A DNA stretch of 64,000 nucleotides from Acuticoccus sediminis (GTDB lineage: Bacteria; Pseudomonadota; Alphaproteobacteria; Rhizobiales; Amorphaceae): contig NZ_QHHQ01000004.1 in NCBI RefSeq assembly GCF_003258595.1, positions 1 through 64,000 of the forward strand, written 5' to 3'. The notes beneath the pieces were generated by a model. The model made no database searches and was not told the origin of the DNA. It worked only from the letters and a program-made list of their open reading frames with translations. The translations under genes were made by a program, and so were the position numbers. Each line of letters begins with the position of its first letter. Within the stretch, counting starts at the first letter, position 1. Below, piece by piece: positions 8,668 through 18,087 of this stretch.

Positions 8668-8929
8668 GACGAACCTTATGATCGGATGGCCGCGCGAACG
8701 AAAGCGCCCGGCTTCGGGTTTTGCCGGAGTTAGACGTTCCGCACAGCGATTGCAACGCGGGCGCGGCAAGCTGCGCCAGTTGAACCGCAGGTCGACCGGT
8801 CCGGACACCACTCCCGGACGGATCCGTCCACAGGACAAGCCATCGGCCCCCTCCATGACCGGTAGGGATTTGATCCGACGCGCCGGACGGTTATGTGGGG
8901 GGCTCGTCAGGAAGACATGGAGACAATCG

Positions 8930-9412
8930 GTGCCCGTGGCCACCCTCGCGCTCGGCAGCAATCTGGGCGAGCGCGCGGCGATGCTCGACCGGGCGGAAGC
9001 CGCATTCGCGGACCTTCCCGCAACGGTCCTCGCCGCGTCCTCCCGCCACGTGACGCCGGCACTCCTGCCCCCCGGCGCGCCGCCCGACTGGAATATCGCC
9101 TATCTCAATTCCGTGGTGCAGATCGATACCGAGCTCTCGCCGCTGGCGCTGCTCGACGGCATCAAGGGGATCGAGCATGCGCTCGGCCGACGTCCCGGCC
9201 CGCGCTGGTCGCCGCGCCTGATCGACATCGACATCCTCGCCTACGGCGACGCGGTCATCACGACCGAGCGGCTGACGATCCCGCACCCGGAGATCGCCGC
9301 GCGGCTCTTTGTCCTGCGCCCCTGGTCGGAGATCGACCCGGGCTGGCGTCACCCCGTCACGGGCGTCAGCGTCGAGGAGATGCTGTCGGTGCTGGAGGCC
9401 GAGCGGGCGTGA
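8930..9412 (+). CDS. folK: 6-hydroxymethyl-dihydropterin pyrophosphokinase (HPPK)
   Basis: A 160-residue enzyme that transfers pyrophosphate from ATP to 6-hydroxymethyl-7,8-dihydropterin in folate synthesis. Seen are ALGSNLGER at the start, YLNSVVQIDT, the signature RWSPRLIDIDILAYGD, and IPHPEIAARLFVLRPWSEIDP. The GTG at 8930 is preferred because GGAG lies about 8 bases upstream and the fold begins immediately after; an in-frame ATG at 8855 would add 25 unlike residues. It overlaps folP by four bases (GTGA). Confidence 0.92.
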   Translation: MPVATLALGSNLGERAAMLDRAEAAFADLPATVLAASSRHVTPALLPPGAPPDWNIAYLNSVVQIDTELSPLALLDGIKGIEHALGRRPGPRWSPRLIDIDILAYGDAVITTERLTIPHPEIAARLFVLRPWSEIDPGWRHPVTGVSVEEMLSVLEAERA

Positions 9413-10209
9413 CGAAGATCGTCGGCATCCTCAACGTCACCCCCGATTCGTTCGCCAACGCGCGCCACACGCTGGCGCCCGACGCGGCGATCGCCGAGGC
9501 GCAGGCGCAGCTCGTCGCGGGCGCGGACGTGATCGACGTCGGCGCCGAATCGACACGGCCGGGCGGCGTCGAGGTCACGCCGCAGGAGGAGTGGGCCCGC
9601 CTCGCCCCCTGCCTGCCGGAGATCATCCGCCTCGCCCGCGAGCACGGGGCCCTCGTCAGTGTCGACACGCGCAACCCGGCGACGGCCGAGCGCGCGATCG
9701 GGGCGGGAGCGGACTGGATCAACGACGTCGGCGGCACGGGTCCGGAGATGGCCACGGTGATCGCGGCCGCCGATCCGCGCGTTTCCCTCGTCCTGATGCA
9801 CGCGGTCACCGTGCCGGTGGTGCCGGGCCGCACGCTGCCGCCGTCGACCGACATGATCGCCTTCATCACCGACTGGTTCGCGCGCCGCCTGACAGAGCTC
9901 GCCGCGGCGGGCGTCGACCCGTCGCGCGTGATCCTCGACCCCGGCATCGGCTTCGGCACCACGCCGCGTCAGGCCTTCGACATCGTCGCCCGCCTGCCGG
10001 AGCTGCGCGCCCTCGGCCGCCCCGTATTCGTCGGCCACTCGCGAAAGTCCTTCATGAAGTGCATCACCGACGCGCCGGCGCCGGAGCGCGACGACGTGAC
10101 CCTCGCCCTCTCCGGCGTGATGCTGCTGCACGGGGCGGACTTCCTGCGCGTGCACAACGTCGCGCGCCACGTCGCGCTTCGGGACCGGCTGGCGCGCGTC
10201 CCGGCTTGA
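9409..10209 (+). CDS. folP: Dihydropteroate synthase
   Basis: A 266-residue TIM-barrel enzyme that joins the pterin pyrophosphate from FolK with p-aminobenzoate. Visible are NVTPDSF (9-15), VGAESTRPGG, SVDTRN, WINDVGG, DPGIGFG (177-183) and GHSRKSF (209-215). Two canonical positions differ. The Lys after DPGxGFG (Lys221 in E. coli, which contacts the pterin) is Thr184, and the LMHMxG loop is LMHAVTVP. The GTG start overlaps the folK stop. folB, often in this cluster, is absent from the window. Function is likely, but the Thr184 change deserves checking. Confidence 0.88.
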   Translation: MTKIVGILNVTPDSFANARHTLAPDAAIAEAQAQLVAGADVIDVGAESTRPGGVEVTPQEEWARLAPCLPEIIRLAREHGALVSVDTRNPATAERAIGAGADWINDVGGTGPEMATVIAAADPRVSLVLMHAVTVPVVPGRTLPPSTDMIAFITDWFARRLTELAAAGVDPSRVILDPGIGFGTTPRQAFDIVARLPELRALGRPVFVGHSRKSFMKCITDAPAPERDDVTLALSGVMLLHGADFLRVHNVARHVALRDRLARVPA

Positions 10210-10342
10210 CCGCCCGCCCCGGCGAGGCGCAGGAGACGCGGGGCGCGACATAATGCGCCCCCGACGTTCCAGCCGACCCCGTCCGACCCTGCCCCGCCCG
10301 AACCTGCCACCTGACCCTGCCATAGCCGAGACTGCCCCTGCG

Positions 10343-11191
10343 ATGACGAACGACGCTCTTACCGACCGCCTCGACCGGCTGATCGCGATCATGGAGCGCA
10401 TGGCGCCTCCCGCGACCCCGGCGCCGGACTTCGACAGCGCGGACGCGTTCCTGTGGCAGGCCGAGGCCGGCGGGCGCCTCATGCCGGTGCCGAAGGTCAG
10501 CCGCGTCGGCCTCGGCGCGCTCAAGGGCATCGACTCCAACCGCGATCTCCTGCTGGAGAACACGCGCCGCTTCGCGAAGGGGCTTCCGGCCAACAACGCC
10601 CTCCTGTGGGGCGCGCGGGGCATGGGCAAGTCCTCCCTGGTGAAGGCCGTCCACGCCGAGATCGACGGGCTGAAGCTCGTCGAGATCCACCGCGAGGACA
10701 TCGCCGCCCTCCCCGCGCTCATGAGCGTCCTGCGACCGGCGCCCTACCGCTTCGTCATCCTCTGCGACGACCTTTCGTTCGACGCCGGCGAGACGTCCTA
10801 CAAGTCGCTGAAGGCGGTGCTGGACGGCGGCATCGAGGGCCGGCCGGAGAACGTCCTCTTCTACGCCACGTCCAACCGCCGCCACATCCTGTCGCGCGAG
10901 ATGGTGGAGAACGAGCGCGGCACGGCGATCAACCCGGGCGACGCGGTGGAGGAGAAGGTCTCCCTGTCGGACCGCTTCGGCCTCTGGCTCGGCTTCCACC
11001 GCTGCACCCAGGACGACTACCTCGCCATGGTGAACGGGTATGTCGCCGCGTTCTCGATCCCCGTCGAGGCGGACGAGCTGCGGCGGGACGCGCTGGAATG
11101 GGCGACGACGCGCGGCTCGCGCTCCGGCCGCGTCGCCTGGCAGTACGTGCAGGACCTCGCCGGCCGCACCGGCACCTCGATCCAGCTCTGA
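10343..11191 (+). CDS. DUF815 family P-loop ATPase
   Basis: A 282-residue AAA-type ATP-binding protein of the DUF815 family; its biological role is not established. Seen are the leader RLDRLIAIMERM, LKGIDSNRDLLLENTRRF, the Walker A GARGMGKSS near residue 95, the Walker B-like FVILCDDLSF, YKSLKAVLDGGIEGRPENVLFYATSNRRH, and sensor-like SDRFGLWLGF. The start is uncertain: the frame opens at 10253, but the extra 30 residues (RPRPTLPRPNLPP) are low-complexity, so I use the ATG at 10343. It converges on nlpD across a strong terminator. Related genomes keep this gene near yajC-secDF. Confidence 0.82.
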   Translation: MTNDALTDRLDRLIAIMERMAPPATPAPDFDSADAFLWQAEAGGRLMPVPKVSRVGLGALKGIDSNRDLLLENTRRFAKGLPANNALLWGARGMGKSSLVKAVHAEIDGLKLVEIHREDIAALPALMSVLRPAPYRFVILCDDLSFDAGETSYKSLKAVLDGGIEGRPENVLFYATSNRRHILSREMVENERGTAINPGDAVEEKVSLSDRFGLWLGFHRCTQDDYLAMVNGYVAAFSIPVEADELRRDALEWATTRGSRSGRVAWQYVQDLAGRTGTSIQL

Positions 11192-11275
11192 CCCTACGGC
11201 GGCCGCCGGGCCCGGCCCTTAGCCCTGCGCCATGGTCCGGCTGGGGCGGGCACCGGGGCGAGCCTCTCCCCATGA

Positions 11276-11297
11276 CGCGCTCCCCTTCGGGAGCGCG
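11276..11297 (+). terminator. GC-rich hairpin downstream of the DUF815 gene
   Basis: Nine-bp perfect stem CGCGCTCCC / GGGAGCGCG with a CTTC loop, without a T-run. It may assist the stronger hairpin that follows. Confidence 0.4.
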
Positions 11298-11316
11298 CGA
11301 TGGCCGCGAAAACTGA

Positions 11317-11348
11317 AAAAGGCGCCTTCCGTGGGGAAGGCGCCTTTT
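11317..11348. terminator. Bidirectional terminator between the DUF815 gene and nlpD-like gene
   Basis: Perfect 14-bp stem AAAAGGCGCCTTCC / GGAAGGCGCCTTTT with a 4-base loop. The A and T ends let it work for both converging genes. Confidence 0.85.
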
Positions 11349-11373
11349 CGTTTCCGGCCCTGTCGCGCGGCGG

Positions 11374-12663
11374 TCAGGCGCCGGCGAGGTGGGGAAGCGG
11401 ATCGACGGGCGTTGAGTTGCGGCGCAGTTCGAAGTGGAGCTGGGGCTGGTCGACGGAGCCGGTGTTGCCCACCGCCGCGATCGTCTGGCCACGCTGCACG
11501 GTGTCGCCGCGCGAGACCTTCAGCTCGGAATTGTGGGCGTAGGCGGAGACCCAGTCGCCGTCGTGCTGGATCAGGATGAGGTTGCCGTACCCCTCCAGCT
11601 CGTTGCCGGCGTAGATGACCTTGCCGTTGCCGGCGGCGTGCACCGGGGTGCCGGACGGGGCCGCGAGGTTGATGCCGTCGTTCCGCTCGCCCGAGGCCTG
11701 CTTGCCGAAGCCGACGATGATCGCGCCGCGAAGCGGCCACGCGAAGCCGGACGCGGACTGGCTCGGCGCGGGCTGCGTCGGGGCCGGCGCGGCCGGCGCG
11801 GCCGGCGTGCTCGCCTGCGGCGCGCTGGTGACGGGCGCGGTGGGCGCCGGCGCGGCGTCGATGCGCTGCTGCGGCTCGGCCATCGCGACCTGCGTCTCGG
11901 GCTGCGGCTGGGCCGGCTGCTTCGCGGCGACCTGCGCATTGCCCAGGCCGCCGGGGCCCGGGATGCGCAGCACCTGGCCGGAGCGGACGTAGGCGTCGGG
12001 GCTCATGCCGTTCGCCTCGGCGATCGCGGTGTGCGACACGCGGTAGGTGCGGGCGATGGAATAGAGCGTCTCACCGGGCTGCACGGTGTGGCTCTGGTTG
12101 GCGGCCTGCTCGTTGAGGGTGCGCGGCGGTGTGCCGAGGCTCGCCTGCTGCTGCACGCTCTCCTGCGGGGAGCCGGAGACGTCCGGGATCGAGCTCGGCC
12201 CCATCGCCGGGGTCAGGTTCGGCTGGTCGACCCGCACGTAGGTCGGGATGATGATGCGCGAGCCCGGCCGGACGTCGAGCGGGTTGGACAGGCGGTTCGC
12301 CTCGAGGATCACGTCGACGGGGACGTTGAAGCCCTGCGAGAGGGTGTCCACCGTGTCACCGGCCGACACTTCGACGATCGGCGCTCCCTCGACCGTCCAG
12401 CCGCGGGCGCGCAGCGAGGCCGGCGTCGTGATCGGCTGCGATGAGACGGGCGTCACCATCGCCTGCTGACCGTTGAGGGGAGTGAGGTCGCTCGACTCGA
12501 TCGGGTTGGTCGCCGTCTCGGGCGGGTTGTTGGCCGCGAACAGGGACGCTCCGGGGACGCGCACGGAATCGCTCGAGCACCCGGCCATCAACGCGGCAAC
12601 CCCGACCACCACGCTCAGATTGATTGCAGTTTTGCCGAGGCCGCCCGTTGCCCATCCGCGCAT
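11374..12663 (-). CDS. nlpD: NlpD-like lipoprotein: two LysM domains plus M23 peptidase domain
   Basis: A 429-residue envelope lipoprotein. The signal has a lipobox LMAGC near residue 27, after the hydrophobic INLSVVVGVAALMA. LysM 1 (VSAGDTVDTLSQGFNVPVDV) is near residue 105 and LysM 2 (HTVQPGETLYSIARTYRVS) near 190. A Pro/Ala/Gln-rich linker then leads to the M23 domain (GDTVQRGQTIAAVGNTGSVDQPQLHFELR). The His of HFELR is present. The first zinc-site segment reads GERNDGINLAAPSGTPV, with Asn where active M23 enzymes have His. That suggests an amidase activator like E. coli NlpD rather than a peptidase. A GGAAGG site precedes the ATG at 12663. Confidence 0.87.
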   Translation of the reverse strand: MRGWATGGLGKTAINLSVVVGVAALMAGCSSDSVRVPGASLFAANNPPETATNPIESSDLTPLNGQQAMVTPVSSQPITTPASLRARGWTVEGAPIVEVSAGDTVDTLSQGFNVPVDVILEANRLSNPLDVRPGSRIIIPTYVRVDQPNLTPAMGPSSIPDVSGSPQESVQQQASLGTPPRTLNEQAANQSHTVQPGETLYSIARTYRVSHTAIAEANGMSPDAYVRSGQVLRIPGPGGLGNAQVAAKQPAQPQPETQVAMAEPQQRIDAAPAPTAPVTSAPQASTPAAPAAPAPTQPAPSQSASGFAWPLRGAIIVGFGKQASGERNDGINLAAPSGTPVHAAGNGKVIYAGNELEGYGNLILIQHDGDWVSAYAHNSELKVSRGDTVQRGQTIAAVGNTGSVDQPQLHFELRRNSTPVDPLPHLAGA

Positions 12664-12810
12664 GACTCGCACCCTTCCGCGCCCAGAAAACACGGGGGTA
12701 TATGGAAGCTTTCGACGTTACCGAGGTCTTAATTGGACCCGCCGAATGCTGCCGGTTGGGGCCCTTTCGAAGCTTCGGCGCGGATCATGTTCCTGCCTGT
12801 TGCTATGGTG

Positions 12811-13461
12811 TCACAACCGGCCGGCGATCCCCGGGACGAGAGGTACGAAACGCACATCCGCGATGTGCTCCCCGACCAGCCCCTCGCCCGCCTTGCGACA
12901 CTTGAGGAGCTCCTGAACCATCCCCTCCGCGCCGACCGGCGCGACGAGAATCCCTTCAGGAACAAGCTGCTCGACGAGCGCCTCCGGAACGGCGGCCGCC
13001 GCGGCGGTGACGATGATGCGGTCGTAGGGCGCGTGCTCCGCCCAACCCTCGTGACCATCGCCGACGAGGAAATCGACGTTGTCGAGCTTGAGGACGGAAA
13101 GCCTCTCGCGCGCAAGATCGGAGAGCAGGCGGTAGCGCTCCACCGAATAGACGTGACCGGCGAGGCGGGCGAGGATCGCCGTCTGGTAGCCCGACCCGGT
13201 GCCGATCTCGAGGACGCGGTCGTTGGGGCCGAGCTCGAGCGCCTCGGTCATCTGCGCGACGACCGCGGGCTGGGAGACCGTCTGGCCGCACTCGATGGGC
13301 GCGGCGCGGTCGGCGTAGGCGAGCGCCTTGTGCTCGGCCGAGAGGAAGAGGGAGCGCGGGACCGACTCCAGCGCCGCCAGGACCTTGTGGCCGGCAACGT
13401 TCTGCCGGCGCAGGTTCATGGCGAGCTCGGCCCGCGCGATGGCCTCCTCCTCGGGGGTCAT
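12811..13461 (-). CDS. pcm: Protein-L-isoaspartate O-methyltransferase
   Basis: A 216-residue SAM-dependent repair enzyme that methylates isoaspartyl residues in damaged proteins. Seen are VPRSLFLS, the family segment [28 protein letters not shown], the SAM-binding loop [15 protein letters not shown], and [21 protein letters not shown]. The ATG at 13461 overlaps the serS stop by four bases (ATGA). surE, which commonly sits between serS and pcm, is missing. Confidence 0.95.
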   Translation of the reverse strand: MTPEEEAIARAELAMNLRRQNVAGHKVLAALESVPRSLFLSAEHKALAYADRAAPIECGQTVSQPAVVAQMTEALELGPNDRVLEIGTGSGYQTAILARLAGHVYSVERYRLLSDLARERLSVLKLDNVDFLVGDGHEGWAEHAPYDRIIVTAAAAAVPEALVEQLVPEGILVAPVGAEGMVQELLKCRKAGEGLVGEHIADVRFVPLVPGIAGRL

Positions 13462-14735
13462 TTGGCGTCGATGCGCTCGAAGCCGGTGTACGGCACGAGC
13501 ACCTCCGGAACGCGGACCGAACCGTCCGCCTCCTGGTAGTTCTCCATCACCGCGATCAGTGCCCGCCCGACCGCCACGCCCGAGCCGTTCAGCGTGTGGA
13601 CGAAGAGCGGCGAGGCGTCCGGCTCCGGCCGGTAGCGCGCGTTCATTCGCCGGGCCTGGAAGTCGCCGCAGACCGAGCAGGACGAGATCTCGCGGTAGGT
13701 GTTCTGCCCGGGCAGCCACACCTCGATGTCGTATGTCCGGCGCGCGCCGAAGCCGAGGTCCCCGGTGCAGAGCGTGACGACGCGGTAGGCAAGGCCCAGC
13801 GCCTGGAGCACGGCCTCTGCGCAGCCGGTCATCCGCTCCTGCTCGTCGAGCGACTGCTCGGCGGTGGTGACGGACACCATCTCGCACTTGGTGAACTGGT
13901 GCTGGCGCAGCATGCCCCGCACGTCGCGGCCCGCCGAGCCGGCCTCGGAGCGGAAGCACGGGGTCAGCGCCGTCACGCGCAGCGGCAGCTGGCGCCCGTC
14001 GAGGATCTCGCCGGCGACGAGGTTGGTGAGCGGCACCTCGGCGGTCGGGATCAGCCAGCGCCCGTCGGTCGTCCGGAAGAGGTCATCGGCGAACTTCGGC
14101 AGCTGGGCCGTGCCGAACACCGCCTCGTCGCGCACCAGCAGCGGCGGGGAGACCTCGGTGTAGCCGTGCGCCTCGGTGTGCCTGTCGATCATGAACTGGC
14201 CGAGCGCGCGTTCCAGCCGGGCGAGCTTGCCCGTCAGCACGGTGAAGCGCGAGCCGGCGAGCTTGCCCGCCCGCTCGAAGTCCATCAGGCCGAGCGCCTC
14301 GCCGATGGCGTCGTGCTCCCTGACCTCGAAGTCGAACTTCGGCGGCTCGCCGACGCGGCGAAGCTCGACGTTGGCGTCCTCGTCCTCGCCCACGGGGACG
14401 TCTGCGAGGACCATGTTGGGGAGCGCCGAGAGCTCGGCGTGCAGGCGCTGCGTGACGTCACGCTCCTGCTCCTCGCCGGTCTGGATGGTGGTCTTCAGCT
14501 CGGCCACCTCGCCGATGAGGCGCTGGGCCTCATCCTCGTTCCTGGTGGCCTTGGCCTTGCCGATGGCCTTGGACGCGGCGTTGCGGGCCGTCTGCGCGTC
14601 CTGGAGGCGGGAGACGATCGCGCGGCGCTCGTCGTCCAGCTCCAGAAGGCGGGACGCCGCTGGCGGGGCTCCTCGCTTGGCAAGGGCGGCGTCGAAGGCG
14701 TCCGGTGCGTCCCGGACTACGCGAATGTCGAACAT
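13458..14735 (-). CDS. serS: Seryl-tRNA synthetase
   Basis: A 425-residue class II aminoacyl-tRNA synthetase. The N-terminal antiparallel coiled-coil arm covers about residues 30-105 ([17 protein letters not shown] to [11 protein letters not shown]). Motif 2 is seen in [24 protein letters not shown], and motif 3 near the end in [15 protein letters not shown]. Length and ends are normal. First gene of the serS-pcm-nlpD group. Confidence 0.97.
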   Translation of the reverse strand: MFDIRVVRDAPDAFDAALAKRGAPPAASRLLELDDERRAIVSRLQDAQTARNAASKAIGKAKATRNEDEAQRLIGEVAELKTTIQTGEEQERDVTQRLHAELSALPNMVLADVPVGEDEDANVELRRVGEPPKFDFEVREHDAIGEALGLMDFERAGKLAGSRFTVLTGKLARLERALGQFMIDRHTEAHGYTEVSPPLLVRDEAVFGTAQLPKFADDLFRTTDGRWLIPTAEVPLTNLVAGEILDGRQLPLRVTALTPCFRSEAGSAGRDVRGMLRQHQFTKCEMVSVTTAEQSLDEQERMTGCAEAVLQALGLAYRVVTLCTGDLGFGARRTYDIEVWLPGQNTYREISSCSVCGDFQARRMNARYRPEPDASPLFVHTLNGSGVAVGRALIAVMENYQEADGSVRVPEVLVPYTGFERIDAK

Positions 14736-15014
14736 GATCTGGCTCGGCTACTTTGGTGTCGCCCCTCTTAACGAGTGGACGGGACCGGCTCCAGACCAAG
14801 AATGCCCCACGGCGCAACATCCGTGCCACCGGATATGCCAATTCCGCCGATTGCATCGTCCGTTGACGCCGTGGACCGGCGAGGCCACCCTGATCCCGGC
14901 CCAGCGGATAACGTGGGTCATTCATCCCCTCACGCCAACCCTTCGGTTCGGCGCGACAAGCCCATACGCCACGTCTGTCCCGGTCTGGGCGGCCGGCGCC
15001 AGACGAGTTGCTTC

Positions 15015-16070
15015 ATGGACCTCACCGTCCCAACGATCTTCGACGGCCATAACGATGTGCTCTCCCGCCTCGCCGGCGGCGGACGGGCGGCCGCAGCCAA
15101 CACCTTCCGTTCCGGCGCCGGCCACATCAACCTGGAGCGCTCGCACCTCGGCGGCTTCGGCGGCGGCTTCTTCGCGGTCTGGATCCCCTCCTCCGGTGGC
15201 GGCACGGTCGACTTCGACGCCATGACCAAGCCGCGTTACAGCGTGCCGCTGCCGCCCCCCGTGGCGCAGCCGGAGGCGCTCGAGGCCGCGATGCGGCAGG
15301 TCTCCATCCTGATGGCGCTCGAGGAGGCGGACGAGCTGAAGATCTGCCGCACGGCGGGCGAGATCGAGGCGACGCTCGGCACCGAACGTCTCGCCGCGAT
15401 CTTCCACATCGAGGGCGCCGAGGCGATCGACCGGGACCTCGCGGTGCTGGACGTGCTCCATGCGGCGGGCCTGCGGTCGCTGGGACCGGTGTGGAGCCGG
15501 CCCAACCGGTTCGGCCACGGCGTCCCCTTCCGCTTCCCCTCCTCGCCCGACACCGGGCCCGGCCTCACGGAGGACGGCCTGCGCCTCGTCGACCGGTGTC
15601 TCGAGCTCGGCATCATGGTGGACGTCTCGCACCTCAACGAGGCCGGCTTCTGGGACGTGGCGAAGCGCACCACGAAGCCGATCGTCGCCACCCACTCCAA
15701 CGCCCACGCGATCACGCCGACGGCGCGCAACCTGACCGACCGGCAGCTCGCCGCGGTCGCCGAAACCGGCGGCGTCGTCGGGATCAACTTCGCCTCGGCG
15801 TTCCTGCGCGAGGACGGGCGGATGGAGGGCGACGTGCCGCTCGCCACCGTGCTGAAGCACATCGACCACCTCATCGCCATCCTGGGCGAATCGGGCCTGG
15901 CGCTCGGTTCGGACTATGACGGCGCCCTCGTCCCGCACGCCCTCGACGGGGTGGAGCGCCTGCCCAACCTGCGCCACGCGATGCGCGAGCACGGCTACGG
16001 CGAGGCGCTGATCGCCCGGATCTGCCACGGCAACTGGGTCGACGTCCTCCGCCGCACCTGGGGCGCCTGA
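15015..16070 (+). CDS. M19 family membrane dipeptidase (renal dipeptidase-like)
   Basis: A 351-residue zinc amidohydrolase-fold dipeptidase. Metal ligands can be placed: HND at 12-14, Glu in FHIEGAEAI, His in MVDVSHLNE, His in ATHSNAHAI, and Asp in LGSDYDG. Members cleave dipeptides, sometimes with a D-residue at the C-terminal position. Start 15015 is chosen because IFDGHNDVL begins the family; the upstream frame to 14775 is compositionally random. No signal peptide is seen, so a cytoplasmic enzyme is likely. It precedes a dipeptide-type ABC importer on the same strand, 424 bases away, a sensible functional partner. Confidence 0.9.
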   Translation: MDLTVPTIFDGHNDVLSRLAGGGRAAAANTFRSGAGHINLERSHLGGFGGGFFAVWIPSSGGGTVDFDAMTKPRYSVPLPPPVAQPEALEAAMRQVSILMALEEADELKICRTAGEIEATLGTERLAAIFHIEGAEAIDRDLAVLDVLHAAGLRSLGPVWSRPNRFGHGVPFRFPSSPDTGPGLTEDGLRLVDRCLELGIMVDVSHLNEAGFWDVAKRTTKPIVATHSNAHAITPTARNLTDRQLAAVAETGGVVGINFASAFLREDGRMEGDVPLATVLKHIDHLIAILGESGLALGSDYDGALVPHALDGVERLPNLRHAMREHGYGEALIARICHGNWVDVLRRTWGA

Positions 16071-16494
16071 CCGCGCCTCCGCCTCCCGGCGAGGCTCCCC
16101 CGAGAGGCCGGACCGCACCCGGCCTCCATACCGCCCGTTCCCCACGAGGCCCGTTCTCCACAAGGCCCGTTCTCCACATCGCCGCCTCCGGGCCCGTGCG
16201 GCGCGCGGTCGCATACCCGCATGCCTCGCATCGGCGGCCGCGATACGCGCGCGGCGTGCATCGCCGCGCCTGATGCTTTCACTTATCGCGGGCTGGAACA
16301 TCGCTTGCACGCGAACGTCCTCCAGGGCCGCACTCCTGCCGCAATGCTTACGGTTTCACGGGGCTTGCGATGCCGGACCGCACCCCGCTTAACTTATGGC
16401 GGCCGGCAGACCGCGCTCTGCGGAGCGTCAGGCACAACCGGCCGCACAACACATGGGCTCGCGCTGCACCACCAGCGCAGAATGAGGGAAGCAC
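16071..16494. other. 424-bp intergenic region upstream of the peptide transporter
   Basis: No gene found. It contains a 16-base tandem repeat and probably the promoter of the ABC operon. Confidence 0.5.
16134..16181. repeat. Three tandem copies of a 16-base unit
   Basis: CCCGTTCCCCACGAGG, CCCGTTCTCCACAAGG and CCCGTTCTCCACATCG follow each other without gaps. Function unknown. Confidence 0.7.
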
Positions 16495-18087
16495 ATGAGA
16501 AATCTTCGCGCGCTCCTGGCCGCGGCTGGAGTCGCCACGCTCGCCGCGGCGAACCCGGCGCTCGCGGCGACGCCGGACGACATGCTGGTCATCGCCAACC
16601 GGATCGACGACATCGTCTCGCTCGACCCGGCCGAGACGTTCGAGTTTGCCGGCAACGACGTGAACCGCAACGTCTACGGCCGCCTCGTCAACTTCGACCC
16701 GGCCGACCTCGATGCCGGCTACCAGCCCGACATCGCCGAGAGCTGGAAGGTCTCCGAGGACGGCACCGCCATCACCTTCACCATCCGTGACGGGATGACC
16801 TTCCACTCCGGCAACCCGGTCCGCGCCGAGGACGTCGCCTTCTCGCTCGCGCGCGTCATCAAGCTGAACCTCACGCCCTCGTTCATCCTCAGCCAGTTCG
16901 GCTTCACGCCCGAGAACGTCGACGAGAAGATCACCGTCGACGGCAACACGGTGACCCTCGCCTTCGACGCGCCGTACGCCGAATCGTTCGTCCTGAACTG
17001 CCTCACCGCCGGCGTCGGCTCGATCGTCGACAGGGAGCTGGCGATGGAGCACGAGGTCGACGGCGACCTCGGCCACGACTGGCTGAAGACCAACTCGGCC
17101 GGCTCCTACGCCTACAAGCTGACCAACTGGCGCCCGTCCGAGGCGGTCACGCTGGAGGCGAACCCGGACTTCTACCTCGGCGAGCCGGCGATGAAGCGCG
17201 TGATCGTGCGCCACATCTCCGAGAGCGCCAACCAGCGCCTGCTGCTGGAGCGGGGCGACATCGACGTCGCGCGCAACCTCAACCCGGAGGACGTCTCCGG
17301 CATCGAGGGCGCGGACGCCATCAAGGTCGTCGACGAGCTGCGCGGCCGCATCATGTACGCGAGCTTCAACCAGAAGAACGAGTTCAGCACCAATCCGAAG
17401 GTCGTCGAGGCGCTGAAGTACGCGGTCGACTACGAGGGCATGGTCAACTCGTTCCTGAAGGGCCAGTGGACCATCCACCAGACCTTCCTGCCGCAGACCT
17501 ACTTCGGCGCGCTCGACGAAACGCCCTACAGCTTCGACCTCGAGAAGGCGAAGTCGCTCATCGAGGAGGCGGGGGTGACCACGCCGGTCACGCTCGGCCT
17601 CGGCGTCCGGGACGCGCAGGAGCGCATCGAGATCGCCCAGTCGATGCAGAACACGCTGGGCCAGCTCGGCATCAACCTCGACATCACCGTCGGCACCGGC
17701 GCGCAGACGCTGGGCAAGTACCGTGCGCGCGAGCTCGACGTCTACGTCGGCGAGTGGGGGCCGGACTATCCGGATCCGAACACCAACGCGGCGACCTTCT
17801 CGTCCAACCCGGACAATTCGGACGCGGCGAACGCCACCGGCATCCTCGCCTGGCGCAACGCCTACGACCCGGGCGAGCTGACCGAGATGACGAAGGACGC
17901 GGTGCTCGAGAAGGACACCGAGAAGCGACGCCAGATGTACCAGGAGATCCAGCAGAAATTCCTCGAGACCGCCCCGTTCGTGATCATGTTCCAGAAGATC
18001 GAGCAGGCGGCGATGCGTGACAACGTCGAGGGGCTGTCGCTCGGCCAGGCGATCACCTCCGCGGCGTACTGGAAAGTCAGCAAGTAG
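16495..18087 (+). CDS. Dipeptide/oligopeptide ABC transporter substrate-binding protein
   Basis: A 530-residue periplasmic SBP_bac_5 protein. The Sec signal peptide (MRNLRALL...ANPALA) ends near residue 25. The family pattern follows: SLDPAETFEFAGNDVNRNVYGRLVNFDP, LAESWKVSEDGTAITFTIRDGMTFHSG, NPVRAEDVAFSLAR, then the C-terminal lobe with YVGEWGPDYPDPNTNAATF. First gene of a five-gene operon. The permease start codon follows its stop directly. Substrate class (peptides, possibly opines or other small cations) is inferred from family only. Confidence 0.9.
   Translation: MRNLRALLAAAGVATLAAANPALAATPDDMLVIANRIDDIVSLDPAETFEFAGNDVNRNVYGRLVNFDPADLDAGYQPDIAESWKVSEDGTAITFTIRDGMTFHSGNPVRAEDVAFSLARVIKLNLTPSFILSQFGFTPENVDEKITVDGNTVTLAFDAPYAESFVLNCLTAGVGSIVDRELAMEHEVDGDLGHDWLKTNSAGSYAYKLTNWRPSEAVTLEANPDFYLGEPAMKRVIVRHISESANQRLLLERGDIDVARNLNPEDVSGIEGADAIKVVDELRGRIMYASFNQKNEFSTNPKVVEALKYAVDYEGMVNSFLKGQWTIHQTFLPQTYFGALDETPYSFDLEKAKSLIEEAGVTTPVTLGLGVRDAQERIEIAQSMQNTLGQLGINLDITVGTGAQTLGKYRARELDVYVGEWGPDYPDPNTNAATFSSNPDNSDAANATGILAWRNAYDPGELTEMTKDAVLEKDTEKRRQMYQEIQQKFLETAPFVIMFQKIEQAAMRDNVEGLSLGQAITSAAYWKVSK

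Noticed and set aside
16134-16181. CRISPR-like array
   Set aside because: Only three 16-mers with no spacers.
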